Shown: positions 1 to 12,900 of the stretch, one piece after another
Numbering within the stretch: the first letter of the stretch is position 1
How the letters are laid out: each line of letters opens with the position of its first letter
Source: Antedon mediterranea
Taxonomy: Eukaryota > Echinodermata > Crinoidea > Comatulida > Antedonidae
Reading direction: 5' to 3'
Length of the DNA: 64,000 bases
Assembly (NCBI RefSeq): GCF_964355755.1
Contig: NC_092676.1
Coordinates: forward strand, 20,318,288 to 20,382,287
The notes under the pieces: generated by a model
Told to the model about the DNA's origin: nothing
What the model saw: the letters and a program-made list of their open reading frames with translations, nothing else
Databases searched by the model: none
Position numbers and translations under genes: made by a program

Positions 1-259
1 TATTATTTCTTAACCTATTCTATAAAAAATTCATAAATAAAATCATATAAAATTTAATATAAAATATAGAGCAAAATCTAATGACATAAATGTAAATATT
101 TAAATGCTTAGAAAGAATACCGCTGCAAAGATTATCTTTTAAAAATATGGATTGTAATAATTTGATATATGTTGCACATGGATACAAAAACTACTTTGAA
201 AGTAGCTTTGTGTCAAGGACAAATGTCTGGCCAATTATAAATAAAGAAGATAAATAAAT
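1..259. other. 3' flank of SLC45A3-like gene
   Basis: AT-rich sequence downstream of the SLC45A3-like stop codon on the minus strand. It is presumably 3' UTR and intergenic DNA. I see no further coding exon, RNA gene or repeat in it. Confidence 0.5.
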
Positions 260-2475
260 TTAAGAAAATTTAACATTGAATACAAAAGTCAAACCGATGA
301 CACCGAAGATAAAAGAGCAAGCAATGTACGATGTTGTCGTTCCTGTCAATTCCACAATGACGCCGAAAAGAAATGACGCAACCACTTCCGCAAGGAAATA
401 TGCTCCATCAAGTAAGGCAATATCCGTACCTTTACGATTTAAAAGTTTCGACGTATCAACATCGGGAAAAAAAACCTACGAAAAAAAAAATTGAAATAAG
501 AGAATATCATACTAAAGGTTTTAAACTGTAGTCTGGATTGATATGACATTAGAGAGCTTCGATTTGGAGAATTCATTGTGCGCATGTAGAGAAGTTGGAA
601 CATGTTTCCTAACGCAATTTCTTAGTGGTTTATAGGTCTGTCAAATCTTTCGTCACGAGTTGCTGAAATCAAACACTCCTTTTTGTACAAGGAGTGTTCT
701 GTTTTGAATATACCCTTTCCAGTTTTATTTAAGTGACTTGCACTAAGTGGATCACCTATTGTGTTTGTAATTAAACCAAAGAGCTTACCTCTGGCTGTTC
801 GTGATACATGGTTAAAACTGTGTAGGGTAGAGTAGTAACAACAACATTACCAAATCCAGTTAACGAAGCTAAGAAAATAACCACAGCAATGTTATCCAAG
901 AATAAGATGAAGAAAGTTGCCATTGTAAACATGGCCATACCGAATACATAAACTGCTTTAGATCCAAACATGTTGATTACATATTCCAGGGATGCCGAGA
1001 ATATCATGGAAGTCACACTGTTGAGAAGTAAACCCCAACTGCCCATACGAATACCTAAAAAAAAAGTTTTTTTTTTTAAATTTTGGTTTTTAATTTTTTA
1101 ATGTTTAATTATTATTTTGTTTTTAATTCAAAGTTAATAGTGTAAAGGGTCTTTCACGCCTATTCCGGCATGGTTACGGTCCAGCACCGGCAAATCAAAT
1201 TGAACGTCAATGTTTCGTTGTCACACGGCTATACGTTAACAATTGCCATATAGCCACGTGTAGTATAAAAAAACATTGATGTTCGCTTTGATTTGTTGTC
1301 ATCAGACCGGAACCGTGCAAGAACAGAAACGTGAAAAAAGGTTTTTTTTTACCTTCTTCATATAGATGATTATTAGCTGATTCCTTGGCAGCATCAGGGT
1401 TGCCATGATAGAGAGATTCTCCCATAAAATCTGTAAAGTACAGGCGGAAGCCCATGATGCCAATACAGGTAAATAGATCAGCATACCACAACTTCTTAAA
1501 GTTCACAGGCATAGAGGTATATGAATTATATGTGTCAAAAATGGTTATCTTGGTAATTGTCTGAGAAATTGTTTTTATAAATCTGAATACTTTAACTAGA
1601 GGTAACAGTAGCAAGGTAAAACATGAATTTAATGTTAAATGTTCATAAAAAGATTTGTGTATAGTATTTGCAGGTGATAACACGTCTGTTTTGTGAGTAT
1701 CATTCGGTAAAATGTCCAAATTGCTGTCTGCAGTTTTTGTAGAATTTTCTATCGATAGAAGTGCTTGTTGCCTTTCATTTGCTGATGTAACACAGTTCGT
1801 ATTTAAATTTTCCAATGGCGGATCGATTGCTATACAAATAGAAATAAGCATAGATATAATAAATATAACCACGAGAATAGCAAAAACAGCGAGTTCTTGA
1901 TCTCCTACGTAAATGCCAAACGAATTATCCATCCAGTTGATTGACGTGATGAGATAACCGAGACATCCACCTAGACTCATCATTAACGAGAACATTGCAA
2001 AGCTTCGGTTGTATTGAGCTGCCGTCTTACACGGGTCCGACAACAACGACTCAAGTGGCGTGTAGCACGCTTGTGAACTGAAATCGAGCAGGATGACGGA
2101 TAAAGCCATTATGCTTAACTCGGCAGAATGCTTGGATATTGGAATTATGTGGGTCATTCCATGCGCTATTTTATTTCCATTAGGAATAAATATAAGTGAT
2201 AATAAGGTTATTGCACAAAGTAGTAGGATGAACGGTTTTCGTCTACCGAAACTTGAGGTACATTTGTCGCTCATCACGCCCATTACTGGAACACAGAACA
2301 GGGCAATGAGTGGTCCTATAGCCATAACAACACTCATGCCACTTTCTGAGAAGCCAGCCTCCAGTAGCATTGGTGGAAGGTAACTGAAGGCTGCTGAGGT
2401 GCATAGTTCTAGGCTGCATGTTATTAAGTTTAAAAATATCAAATAGCTTAACCCAAATCTGAGGTCAACCGTCAT
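260..2475 (-). CDS. SLC45A3: SLC45A3-like (prostein-like) MFS transporter, 3 coding exons
   Basis: Multi-pass membrane transporter of the SLC45 family, whose members are proposed proton-coupled sugar carriers. Exons on the minus strand are 2475-1353, 1054-789 and 475-260; all introns are GT-AG and the joined frame gives about 534 residues. Exon 1 holds the N-terminal six membrane segments, the SDK...GRRKPF loop typical of SLC45 after the second segment, a PLESLLSD motif and a LGGCLGYL segment. Its end (FTDFMGESLYHG, then YEEG) continues into exon 2 as IRMGSWG. Exon 2 carries membrane segments ending at PYTVLTMYHEQPE. Exon 3 carries GTDIALLDGAYFLAEV and the last helix. All of these align by eye with human prostein. 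Human SLC45A3 has a long loop before the LDLAIL-like segment; here it is only about 15 residues, while the central loop after helix 6 is longer. The start is the first ATG before helix 1. An upstream noncoding exon is possible. Confidence 0.9.
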
Positions 2476-3640
2476 TGTACTAGAAAACTAGTCAAAGTGA
2501 CCCATCTTCAGTATTGTCCATTCTTTTTTATTACCTGGAGAACAAAAAAATAGATTTATTACCTTTTAATTGTAGTTTTAAAAAAATGGGGGAAATATAC
2601 CTCAAATGCAGGATGAAATTTTGTGGATGTTATGTCCATGTAAACATAATGAGAATACAGAATACAGAAATTGATTGGTCCAAAAGGAAAGAGGAAGTTG
2701 AAACAATTGACAAAGCTATTGAACAGTGAAAACTGAAACAAAAAGGATGTCTTTGGCCTCAGTATTGCAGTGTGTTATACTTTGAACCATTTTCTAAATC
2801 CTTAATCAAATATTTAATATTTGTATTAATAATCTATGATAAACATTATCAAATCAAACTGTGAATTACAAGCTAACACAATGCTGCCGATAAACTATTT
2901 TATAGTTAAATATTTGGTCAAGGATTTATTACACTTTCTCTACAAATAAACCTCATCCACTGAGCTTCAGTTTGTATCGATGAGGGGGTTTGGCGAGCAA
3001 TTTGCAACTGGGTTGTTCTGGGGTGTGTATATCGATATGATTTTTTATGACTTTGTATATTATACTGTATGTATAAAGCTAGGCCTACAGGGAGCAGTCT
3101 GCGTGGCGACTAACTAGGCAGGATTTTCAGGCTATCCTCCTGACCTCACCTTGACTACAACTCATGTTCCTAATGCAATGATGGGCTAACTTAACTCTAA
3201 GCACAAGCCTTTTGTTAGATCTTACAGTCTAACAAGGTTTCCAATTAGTATAGGTCTATTATAACTGTATAAACATAATTGCTAAAATAAAAGTATTACT
3301 AGGCCACTAGGCCTTTTAAGACAGTTTCGCAGATTTGACACATCATTAATGCATACCGAAACATGTTTTTTTCTTTGGTATAATGTAAACATTCAAGACA
3401 AAAAGATAAATTTCATGCTTGACTGACCTCAGTGTTGGGCGCCGCGCGCGGCAGAAAGTAATATACGAAACTGCTTGTTGTATGGTGGATATTAATTACC
3501 TCCCGTTTTCAAAACAGCACTTAATTAACACCAAAGAATATAATCATCATGATTATATATTCTTTGTTAACACCCTTTCCCTTTAGTGTACGATTGAGAT
3601 TGAACAGAATGAAAATCATCAAATAAGACCTTTTTACTTT
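2476..3640. other. Intergenic, no gene seen
   Basis: Sequence upstream of the SLC45A3-like start. It should contain that gene's promoter, but I see no clear TATA box or exon. The short open frames here have no recognisable domains. Confidence 0.4.
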
Positions 3641-3644
3641 TACA

Positions 3645-3930
3645 AAACATGGATTGTTTTTCGCGCCGCGGCTCTAGCCAGCTATGTCCCAGGAGGACAC
3701 ATTCATTAATAAGCTGTTTCATAGCGGTAGCTTTAGTATTTAAGGCTGACAGTTTTGCGAATTTGGAAACTCGACTATAATTTATAGGTAGCTGCTGGAC
3801 CCAAAAAACGTCTGGGAGAAGAAAGTCTATGAAAGCCTTTGCTGATAATACAGTATTATTGAGATGTAGACGGAAATCTGTAAAATCTTGTTCAATAAAT
3901 AATAACTTCGTTTTTGCTGTCAACCAGGCC
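3645..3930 (-). repeat. Dispersed repeat of unknown family with an open frame (copy 1)
   Basis: An open frame of 118 codons (3567-3923, minus) overlaps this stretch. Parts of it recur in the opposite orientation in GCC1 intron 13 at about 18790-18970. The shared blocks are the segment containing cccagacgttttttgggtc and the one around gggacatagctggctagagc (read on the minus strand). Two diverged copies at unlinked sites point to a transposon or retrogene fragment, not a host gene. The protein (central LLPDVFWVQQL, then VLLGHSWLEPRR) is not one I recognise. Confidence 0.45.
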
Positions 3931-4090
3931 GGTATTATAATAAGTCACTGTCAAATAATCATTCGATAATGGTCAAAACTTTATTTTGGCTCTGTCAACA
4001 TAAAGGGAGGTATTTACAATGACTTTCTTTTGACTGTCAATCTAGGCCAATGTTATAATAATACGTCGTCAGATATTAAATCATTGAAAC
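3917..4090. repeat. Diverged tandem duplication, period about 117 bp, next to a 19-G run
   Basis: Two copies start with ctgtcaa, at about 3917 and 4034, and share blocks around taggccaatgttataataa. A run of 19 G follows at 4129-4147. No coding potential is seen. Confidence 0.35.
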
Positions 4091-4704
4091 AGTCCTGGTA
4101 AATTTTTTTTTTGGTTATCAGATGCCGTGGGGGGGGGGGGGGGGGGGTCCAATCAATTATCGTCAGAAGGTGAACAATCAGTCTAGGTAGCAGCAGCAGA
4201 TTATTAGGAACGCCTGCTCCATTAATTAATCCAGAAAAAGGTTTGTACATTATCTATTTGTTTATTAGCCTTCTCCTAACACAATTATATATATTTTTTA
4301 AAAAGGTTTTATAAGTGGTTTCAACATTTATGATAGTAATGTCACAGTTCTGTGTCTGGACGCAAGTTCATAGACCTACTAGTTATATTATTCATATTAA
4401 CTGATACTACTCTTCATTTACCGTAAAGTTCAGTTTTAATGAAATATATAATATAAATTGGCTTCGTAACAATTATTTAGTGTTGAAAAGGTTAGTTTTT
4501 TGGTGATAGGTGAAAATGACATGTAACTTCGTAATCAATTTTTTTTTTATAAAGGCCCAATTACACTATGACGATAACGACGGACGATAAATATATAGCA
4601 TGCATTTTTTTTACATAAACCAAAAGAAATTAGAAAGGTTTTCGTTCTAGACCTATAGGATAATCATTTATGCTGTCTTTGATAAAAATAATGTTTTTCA
4701 AATT

Positions 4705-4797
4705 CCAATCAAATGACGTCATGATAAATAAAAACAATAAAATCGCTGTATTGTCACGATATTATTGGTCTTACTAATCATGACGTCATTTGATTGG
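4705..4797. repeat. Perfect 21-bp inverted repeat carrying CRE palindromes
   Basis: Positions 4705-4725 are the exact reverse complement of 4777-4797, with a 51-bp spacer. Each arm contains the palindrome tgacgtca, the CREB/ATF full site, and ccaat at the outer edge. This could be a short MITE or a regulatory cruciform. Uninterrupted 21-bp identity suggests recent origin or constraint. Confidence 0.6.
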
Positions 4798-4824
4798 ACG
4801 TGTGAAAATATAAGAGCAAAGCAA

Positions 4825-5045
4825 AATTGGGCTTATCAACAAATAAATACTTTCGTTCAAAATGTAAAATAAGACTGCACAATTGGGCTTATCAACAAAT
4901 AAAATACTTTTTTTCAAAATGTAAAATTAAGACTGGAAAATTGGGCTTATAAACAAATAAATACTTTTTTTTTTCAAAATGTAAAATTAAGACTGGAAAA
5001 TTGGGCTTATAAAAAAATAAATACTTCCGTTCAAAATGTAAGAAA
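4825..5045. repeat. Tandem repeat, about 57-60 bp unit, 4 copies
   Basis: Four successive units begin with aattgggctta at about 4825, 4881, 4939 and 4999. Each continues with acaaataaatactt and tcaaaatgtaa. The copies differ by small indels in T runs. No coding role is evident. Confidence 0.75.
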
Positions 5046-5066
5046 ACATTTTTTTAATATAATCCT

Positions 5067-5226
5067 TAAGCTCTGTCTATACTATCAAACTAAATATTGA
5101 TGTGCCCATATTATAATATAGACATGACGATGTCATATCACTACGATATTCGGGCATATCACTACCATATTTGAGCACATCACACTTTTTTTGTTAAACT
5201 AGTTGGGACAGTGTAGACACAGAACT
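5067..5226. mobile_element. Palindromic MITE, family M1, copy 1
   Basis: Ends are near-inverted copies of aagctctgtctacactatca. The interior is also largely self-complementary: gatgtgcccatat on the left, atatttgggcacatcac on the right, and gacatgacgatgtcatatc near the centre. The family has a TA at each outer edge, like Tc1/mariner-type MITEs. Six more copies lie in this window. Confidence 0.75.
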
Positions 5227-6975
5227 ATGTATAAATCACAAGAAGTCCCAATTGTTCACTTGCGTTTTGATTGGCCGACCTATTATATTAGATTAATGAA
5301 GACTGTTCTTACAACTGTCCAGTCAAAAAGTTACGCGGCGTTTTTTTGTAAGAAATATTTCTTGTTTATAATTAACGTCAAACTAGCCGTGTTTTTGTAA
5401 GAAATACGTGTCTTTTTTAAATCGCAAGAAAGTTTCAAATAAGGGCCACCCAAAAGGCCAACAGAAATATTTTTTTAATGGTTTACTCTTATTATAACTG
5501 TATCCTATGAAAACACACTGTCGAAGGTTGCGGATCTGCTGGAGGAGGGGCGCGGTTGACAAATAAAACAAATGGATTATATTACTTAAAAATAAAATAG
5601 ATAGACTAACTAAACTGACGTCACTAAAGTAAACATTAGTAATATGAATAATTTCCTCACGAGATAAACCTTCCAATCCTGCTACTGTAGTCTTTCAGTT
5701 AAAATTTTCAGCTATTATAAGCGCACGACGTGTAGCCTACAGTTGGCTTATAAATATATAAATAGGCATATGCGCTTTAAAAGTCCAAATTAAGTAGGCC
5801 TAAGAGTAAAAAGGTGGCCGACTAATATAAAATCAGTTTAACTTTTTTTTGTAAATTCATCAGTGAAACACACGTGACACATGTGTGTTTACAACGAATA
5901 AAATAAAGTTACATAATATGTTGACTGAAACAAAAATAACTTTTTTGGGAGCAGCCGCCCAGAATTTTTTGAGTGCATTGAAAATGAGGGCGGTGTTTAT
6001 ATTGACGTGTCGCGCTGATTGTTTTTAATTTGACAGCGAAAAAATAGGAGAATGTTTTGACAAAACTAACATCTTTTAATAGGTAAAATTGTATTGTTTT
6101 AAGTGATATTAATTTTTTATGATGTACCGTTGTGTTTTGTTGAAAATATATAATGTTTACCTATTCATAAATAGTGTTTATAAATGCTAGGCCTCGTGTA
6201 CCAACAACTTGCAACCTCCTCACTCCTTTCTCTCAGGCCGCCGCGGTGGTGGTCTTCTGCACCATCAGTACTAAGCTTAAGACTAGCCTATGAGTATGAG
6301 CCTGCTGAAAAGTTGGAAACAAACCGAATAAACGTGATGCCAATCAGGGTTTGATTTAGGAAGAAATATATGTGGCATCCAAATACATTTTTCATATAAC
6401 CTCTTCACAAACACAGTACTATTAGTATTACTAAACTAAAATAACCATATCATCAAACGAAAGAACCGTTTTAAAATATTAACACAAAACAATGCATACA
6501 GTATGTACAGTTTACATTACAATCGATGGCCATAGGCTATTATGTGTAGAATAGAAGTAGTCCAGTTTTTACTATTGATAGATGAATAAAAACTACAATG
6601 TTTGATATAAACAATTGAGTGACTATTGATGCAGTTTCCTCCAACTTCTACTCTCTGTGATCTACATACTGATTGAATTCATGCCATAATTCATTATCTA
6701 AAGTCATAATTCGTTAATAAATATCTTTGAAGGATATACAATACAGTACTTAAAAAATACCAATGCAGAGTTCTCAACTTGCTATAGTATAATTAATTAC
6801 GGACTTTCTGTAGCTTATTTAAATGCGAAACTATTGTTAAAGAATTTAAAGACATCACATTTATATAAATAATAAATAATCATTTTTGTTTATGTTCTTC
6901 AGATGCTCATAAACAATGAATAAATTCAGCACAAAGATGTTATATTAATTTTAATCTAACAAATGATATTTGAAG
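5227..6975. other. Intergenic region upstream of GCC1
   Basis: No coding exon with recognisable homology is visible. A GC-richer patch at about 6225-6260 (ggccgccgcggtggtggtc) could belong to a GCC1 promoter or noncoding 5' exon; this is a guess from composition only. Confidence 0.35.
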
Positions 6976-9900
6976 ATGAATCGAACAACGAGAAAAGAAC
7001 TTTTAGATACGATTGACAAGCAGCAAGATCAACTAACTCGCTGTGAAGGTAGACTTAGAGGTACAGTATGTTTGGTTTATTTACAGTATATGAGAAAGCA
7101 ATATCCAAGGGTAATTGGTGTGCATTCTCCATACCCCCCCCCCCCCACTCCCCTCCTAAAAATGGTGGTTATCATTCCAATCTCTTCTACTGATTTAAAA
7201 AAAATGACCTATATGTTTTTTTACAAAGACCACAAGCCCATCTTCTTGACGTTTGTCACAGTTACATAATTGTTTGTATTCTCTGTTCTGTGCTTCTTTG
7301 GTTGAATTGCACTAATTGGTGTTACACAACAACTGACTTATGCGGAGGGAGTAAAAACAGGATAGGACTAGTTTGATATGTGGACAGCGCTTTAGCGTAG
7401 TTGTGTAGGAAAGGAAGAAAACTACATTATGCTAATAATACAGTAATATGAAAGTCGGTATTATTTTGGGTTTGACAGGAAATTAAATGCGTCTTTTTTC
7501 AAACTGTGTCCCCCAGGAATCCAACCAAGTACAGAACTCACCTGCTTCTAATGACGACAGGATGTCCATAAGACACTTTCCTTACTGTTTCTAGAATTAA
7601 TTACTAACTTAATGTTTTAGTTTCTTCTTTATTTGTGATAAGAATAACATTCTGAGCCCACAGTTCTCCTTGAACCTAATATGAACTTATTAAAATTGAA
7701 ACAAATATCCACCAAGCAGTCAACTTAATAATATAGTATTAATAAGTGAAGATGTTTATGTAGATCCAGAGGTATTCTTGCAGTAGTTGAGGTGCTTGGC
7801 TACCTAAGCCAAAGTCTTTGGTTCAAATCCTGTCTTATTCTCAAGCATTTTATAAACAATTATAACTTCCTCATTGTTGTTTGATTTGCTTGTGTAGAGC
7901 ATTTCATGTCACTATTTCCAATTAATTAATAGTGATGAAATAAAGATATATATAGGTAACTTTATTTCCAAAAAATGTAACAAAACCACACACTGTGGAT
8001 TTACAAAACCCGATAAGTTCTTACATGCATATCTCTCTTACAACAACAAAAACTATAAAATAACGTTAAAATAATTGTTTAAAATAACAAAAGCCACCTA
8101 TTTCTGTGAATTAAATGAATTAAGTCGTTTAAATTATTAACTTAAATTTTCTGATAAATAAAGCATTTTTAAGTGTACTTAACAGATTGGTTTGATGTTT
8201 TCCAATTCGCCCTTTTATTGAATTAGAGTGTACAATACCAAACACCAATGCTAAAAAAGCAGGAGTATCTTCACTCACTCTAAGTATATGGTTAAGCATA
8301 GACCACCTAAGTTTAATAAAGATATGATAAATGATAATTTATTCATTGGTGATTTTGCTAATGATGCTGCTTTGAAAAGTAATACAACAACAAGTTGATA
8401 CTAATGGCCTACAAATTAATAATTGATTTCTTTTCAGATGTTGTTAAAGCATACAAAGGATTGTTGAAAGAGAAAGAGGCATTAGAGGCTGGTGTGAATG
8501 CACTTACATCAAAAGAACCTGAACGTATAAACAATCAAGAGAGAGATGAAAATGATTTAAATAATGATTCCACCAATAACAAGGTTTGTAAACATTCATT
8601 TCAATTTTAACTCAACAAAATATAGCTGTTATAATATTAATATGTTTCACCATTCATTGTGTAGTTGTGGTTTTTAATTATAGTTGAATAATTATAGGTC
8701 TAAATTGTGGCCTTTAAAAATAGAACATTAGTTCCAGGTCATTGAAAATCACTGTTTTTAGTCGCGTGGAAGCGACTCTATAGTTCACTATGTCAGTCGG
8801 TCTGTCGGTCTGTCTGTCGGTCCGGTATCACTATGCGTTTTATCGCTTTCTGACCTTATCTTGATATCAGTTTAATCTAGCTAAGTCAATTGTTCACAGT
8901 ATATTCCTTATGGCCAGGAATCGATGTGGTTATGTTTTCACGGTGCGCAATAAAAAATTACGCGGTCAACGCACGATTTAACGAAATCATGTTTGTAATC
9001 ATATCTTCACAACCATGAATCACAATTAAATAAAATTTGGTACTCATAAATTTCAGGGCATAAATCATCATATGGCAATACAATTACGTGCGTAGCGCAT
9101 GTAACGCATGCGTACGCGCGCTTAAAATTTTCAAAATTTATTTTCGATGAAATAAGAGTACGTTTCAGGCAATTTTAAGCGTTTACAAAATTGCCATGAG
9201 TGCGCAGATTTTTGCGCGCGTACTGCACGTTAAATGTTATTGCGCACTCTTTTTGCCCGATTTCTGTTTTCTTGACTTACTTTTCAACTCGAAATTACGT
9301 TATACGAGCACGTCAAAAGTGACAGGCTACGCACGTGTAAATTAAAAAAATATAACTGTTTTTAAACATTTCAACATGTTCAGTAATTTCGGTCAGTTGG
9401 TAGGTCGGTCGGTCGGTCGGTAAACACTAAGCACGCGACTGCAGCCATCTATATGGCCTTGTTCTAATTATAAACAATTTCTAAAGCTTCACCTGCATAC
9501 ATTCTCACCTCCATTTATGAGCACCCACACTTCCGTTTCTTAGCATCCAAACCACCCACATTAATCCTCTCCTGACTCTATTTCTGAACATCCAAACTTC
9601 CACCCACATTAATCCTCTCCTGACTCCATTTCTGAGCACCCAAACTTTCACCCACATCAATCCTCTCCTGACTCCATTTCTGAGCACCCAAACTTTCACC
9701 CACATCAATCCTCTCCTGACTCCATTTCTCAGCACCCAAACTTCCCTCTCATGACTCCATTTATGAGCACCCGAACTTTCACCCACATCAATTCTCTTCT
9801 TACTCCATTCTAATCTTTTCTCTATCTCAAGTTCTGGAAAAACAAGCCATGATCAATGATGTTATAAATAAATTGATTGAACATTTCAGGAGTCAAGTGA

Positions 9901-12900
9901 GGAACAAAGGTCTACAAAGACCAAAGATGAAGTACAACAACTACAGCAACAGATAATTACCCTGACCAACTCATTAGCAACTGTAACAGCTCAAAAATCC
10001 AAGATGGAGGCTAGTTTTCAAGCAGACAAAAAAAGCTTAAGGGTATGTTTAGTAATTTCTGTCTTGATTGTATTAGTTACAAGTAAAGTAAGTTTGAACC
10101 CAGGACCTTTGGTTTGGAAGGCAAGCATATTAACCACCAAGCTACAGTATTATTCCACAATGACAATGACCTTCCGACTTTTCCCTATCATCAGGGCAGT
10201 TTTATTTTTCATGATACTGTTACTGTATGTCCCTGACCGTTTCTTATATCCCTGACATTTTCAATTGCCATATAATTTGCTAAATTTCCCAAGAGTTTCC
10301 CTTCTTTATCTATATTACTTGAAATAACAATAAATAAATATTTTCTCTGAAATCAAAAGATTAAGATTTTATATCAAGTGCAACATTGACCACATTGTTT
10401 TTGAAAATATGAGAAAATGTATTTGGTATTAAGAAATAGTATGTCTGAAATTTAACATTCTTTCCTCCAGTGGGAACAAAATATTGAATATTTAAAGTTC
10501 AGATTAATAAAGTACCGTACATGTCGCAATATTATGAAGACAAGAAAATGAGTTTAATATAAAGGAACGGTCAGTTTACAGATTTATATTTCCCCTGGTG
10601 AATACAAATTTCACATTCTGCTGAATAAAGAGAGTGGGCACAAGATAAGATAAAGTACATCCCATACAACAATGATTTAAACATAAACAGAGTTTAATAT
10701 CACAGTACGGTCGTTCTATGAAATTATCTTTTCCCTGGTGTAAACTAAAACACAGTCTGCAGAATAAAAAAAGTTGATTGGACAAATTATTAGATAAAGT
10801 ACAACCTAATCAATGTAGAATTGTTGTCTGACCCAAAATAAGTAACTTGAAACAAAACATGTTATAATAAAATGAAAAAGTAGAACATTGTAAATAAGTA
10901 CCTGCTATTGCTAAAGAAATTAAGAAATTATTGTATGTAAATAATTAAATGCTAGTTTTATTATATTTCTCCACAATTGAAACATTTTCGGATTAGGTCT
11001 TCTACTGACTAACACCAGCAACAGTGCCGCACCTACCAGATGAGCCAGTAAACTGGGTTGACTCCCTACTCTTCCGAAAGAAGAACTGGGTTCTTTAAAG
11101 TGTACACTGAACCTTTTTAAGTCCTTAACCGAGAAGACTTATTCTACCACAAAACAATGGTAAAGGAGAGCCTTGAACCTGTGCCATTTTATGGCTACAG
11201 TCTGCGTGCGCCCCTGCCTTAACTGCTCAGCCATTCGACCCTCCCATACCACAATGTTCTGGAGAGAACAAAAATACTTAGAAACAACCAATTATCATTC
11301 TAAGAAATGATGACTCAAGGTTCTTTACAAAGATGTTTTGAATATAAGACAAATTGTTGTTATTATTTCAATAATGATCAGCAAAAACTTGCATTGTCAT
11401 TGACTGTATGTAATGTCTTGAGACATGTGTGTGGTCTGTATTTAGAAAAACCACATTTCCCCAGGTCTAGCTAGTGTTGTGTTGACTACCGCTTCCAAGT
11501 ATGGTTTTTTAGATAATTTTAATTAATGTGATAAATTTAGATCATTATATTTAGTGTTACTGTTAGTAACATAAAATGTGGCACAATTGAGACTAGACTT
11601 ATTTTTGGTCATCATGTGATGTGTTTAACAACATTAGGATGTAAATGCAGAAAGTAAAAATAAAACATTGTTTCTTTTTAAAGGAAATCCTAACTATTTT
11701 TAGAAAACAGAAACTAGTACATAGAATAACAAATAGTGGAACTTTTTGAGTAATTGCAAAATATTATTACAAATTTATTACAAGTTATAGAATTAATATT
11801 AATAATAATAATTATGTATTTATGATCCGCTTTTGTGATAAAGCGCTTTACATCAAAGTGAATTGAAAAGCTTAATTAAAAACACTAAATAAATGTGAAC
11901 CAACACAAGTTACGCAAAGGGTCAGGGTCAATAGTTTGGGAACAATATCGCTTTCAGAATTTCTTTAAAAGTTGAACATTTTGCAATACATACTGTACGG
12001 TACACTTCTATCATGCAAAAGAATTCTTTCCCACCCCTTAATTAATAATAATAGTTTATTCTTATTTAACGCATATAAGCAAGTTCTCAATGCGCTGAAC
12101 ATTATTAACCCGGTCATTTTTTTAATCATACACGTATGGAAACATACTCCCATAGTAATGCAGCTATTAATCAGCGCAAAATTGTGCCTTGATCTAACCT
12201 GTACCCATTTTATACACCTGGGTGGAGAGGGGCAAATGTAAGTAAAGTGTCTTGCCTAAAGGATACAAGCAATGCGGCGAGAGTTAGATTCGAACCATGA
12301 TCTTACGATCAGTAATCCAACGTCCAGCACACTGCGCCACACATGCTCAATTAGGTTTTTTTTTTTTTTGTAATTCCTTTTGTTATACTTTTGATTTATA
12401 GGAGGATAATGAATCAAAAACAGCAACAATTGTTGAAATAACAGAGGAACTAAATAAAACACGGGTTGAATTAACCGAACAGTTAGATGATGCTAAAGCA
12501 AGACTTCGTTGCCAACAAAATGAAAGAGAACAGGAACACATTGATCACGCGGTGATGCTCCGTGAGCTCCAAACTCTTCTGGCACAGGAGCGAACAGAAA
12601 AAGAACGACTCGAACATATGGTAAATGCTTGGTTATACAGTCAACTCTCCCAATACGGGACACCTTTGGCCCGGCTTAATTTGTCTGGTTTTCTGGAAAG
12701 TCTGGTATTCAGAATGTGTTTATAATGGTAAAAGGGAATTTGGGACCTTTTGGAGCTCAAGAAAAGTCTGGTTTTAGGAGAGTTTCTGGTTTTCAGAGAG
12801 TCCGGTATTAGGAGAGTTGACTGTATGAGGATTTTTTATCTATCATTATTCGTTTTTATCCTAGTAAGAGGCCATTCATTTATAATACAGCTTAGTTGTT

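Noticed and set aside
4860-5045. CRISPR-like spaced repeats
   Set aside because: Units are contiguous tandem copies without unique spacers, in a eukaryotic genome.
9505-9786. Minus-strand 93-codon repetitive frame (RRGLMWVKVWVLRNG)
   Set aside because: Product of the 48-bp minisatellite, whose unit length is a multiple of three; no start context or splice partners seen.
11972-12241. Plus-strand open frame of 89 codons
   Set aside because: Falls over the antisense side of a SINE and intronic sequence; no homology.
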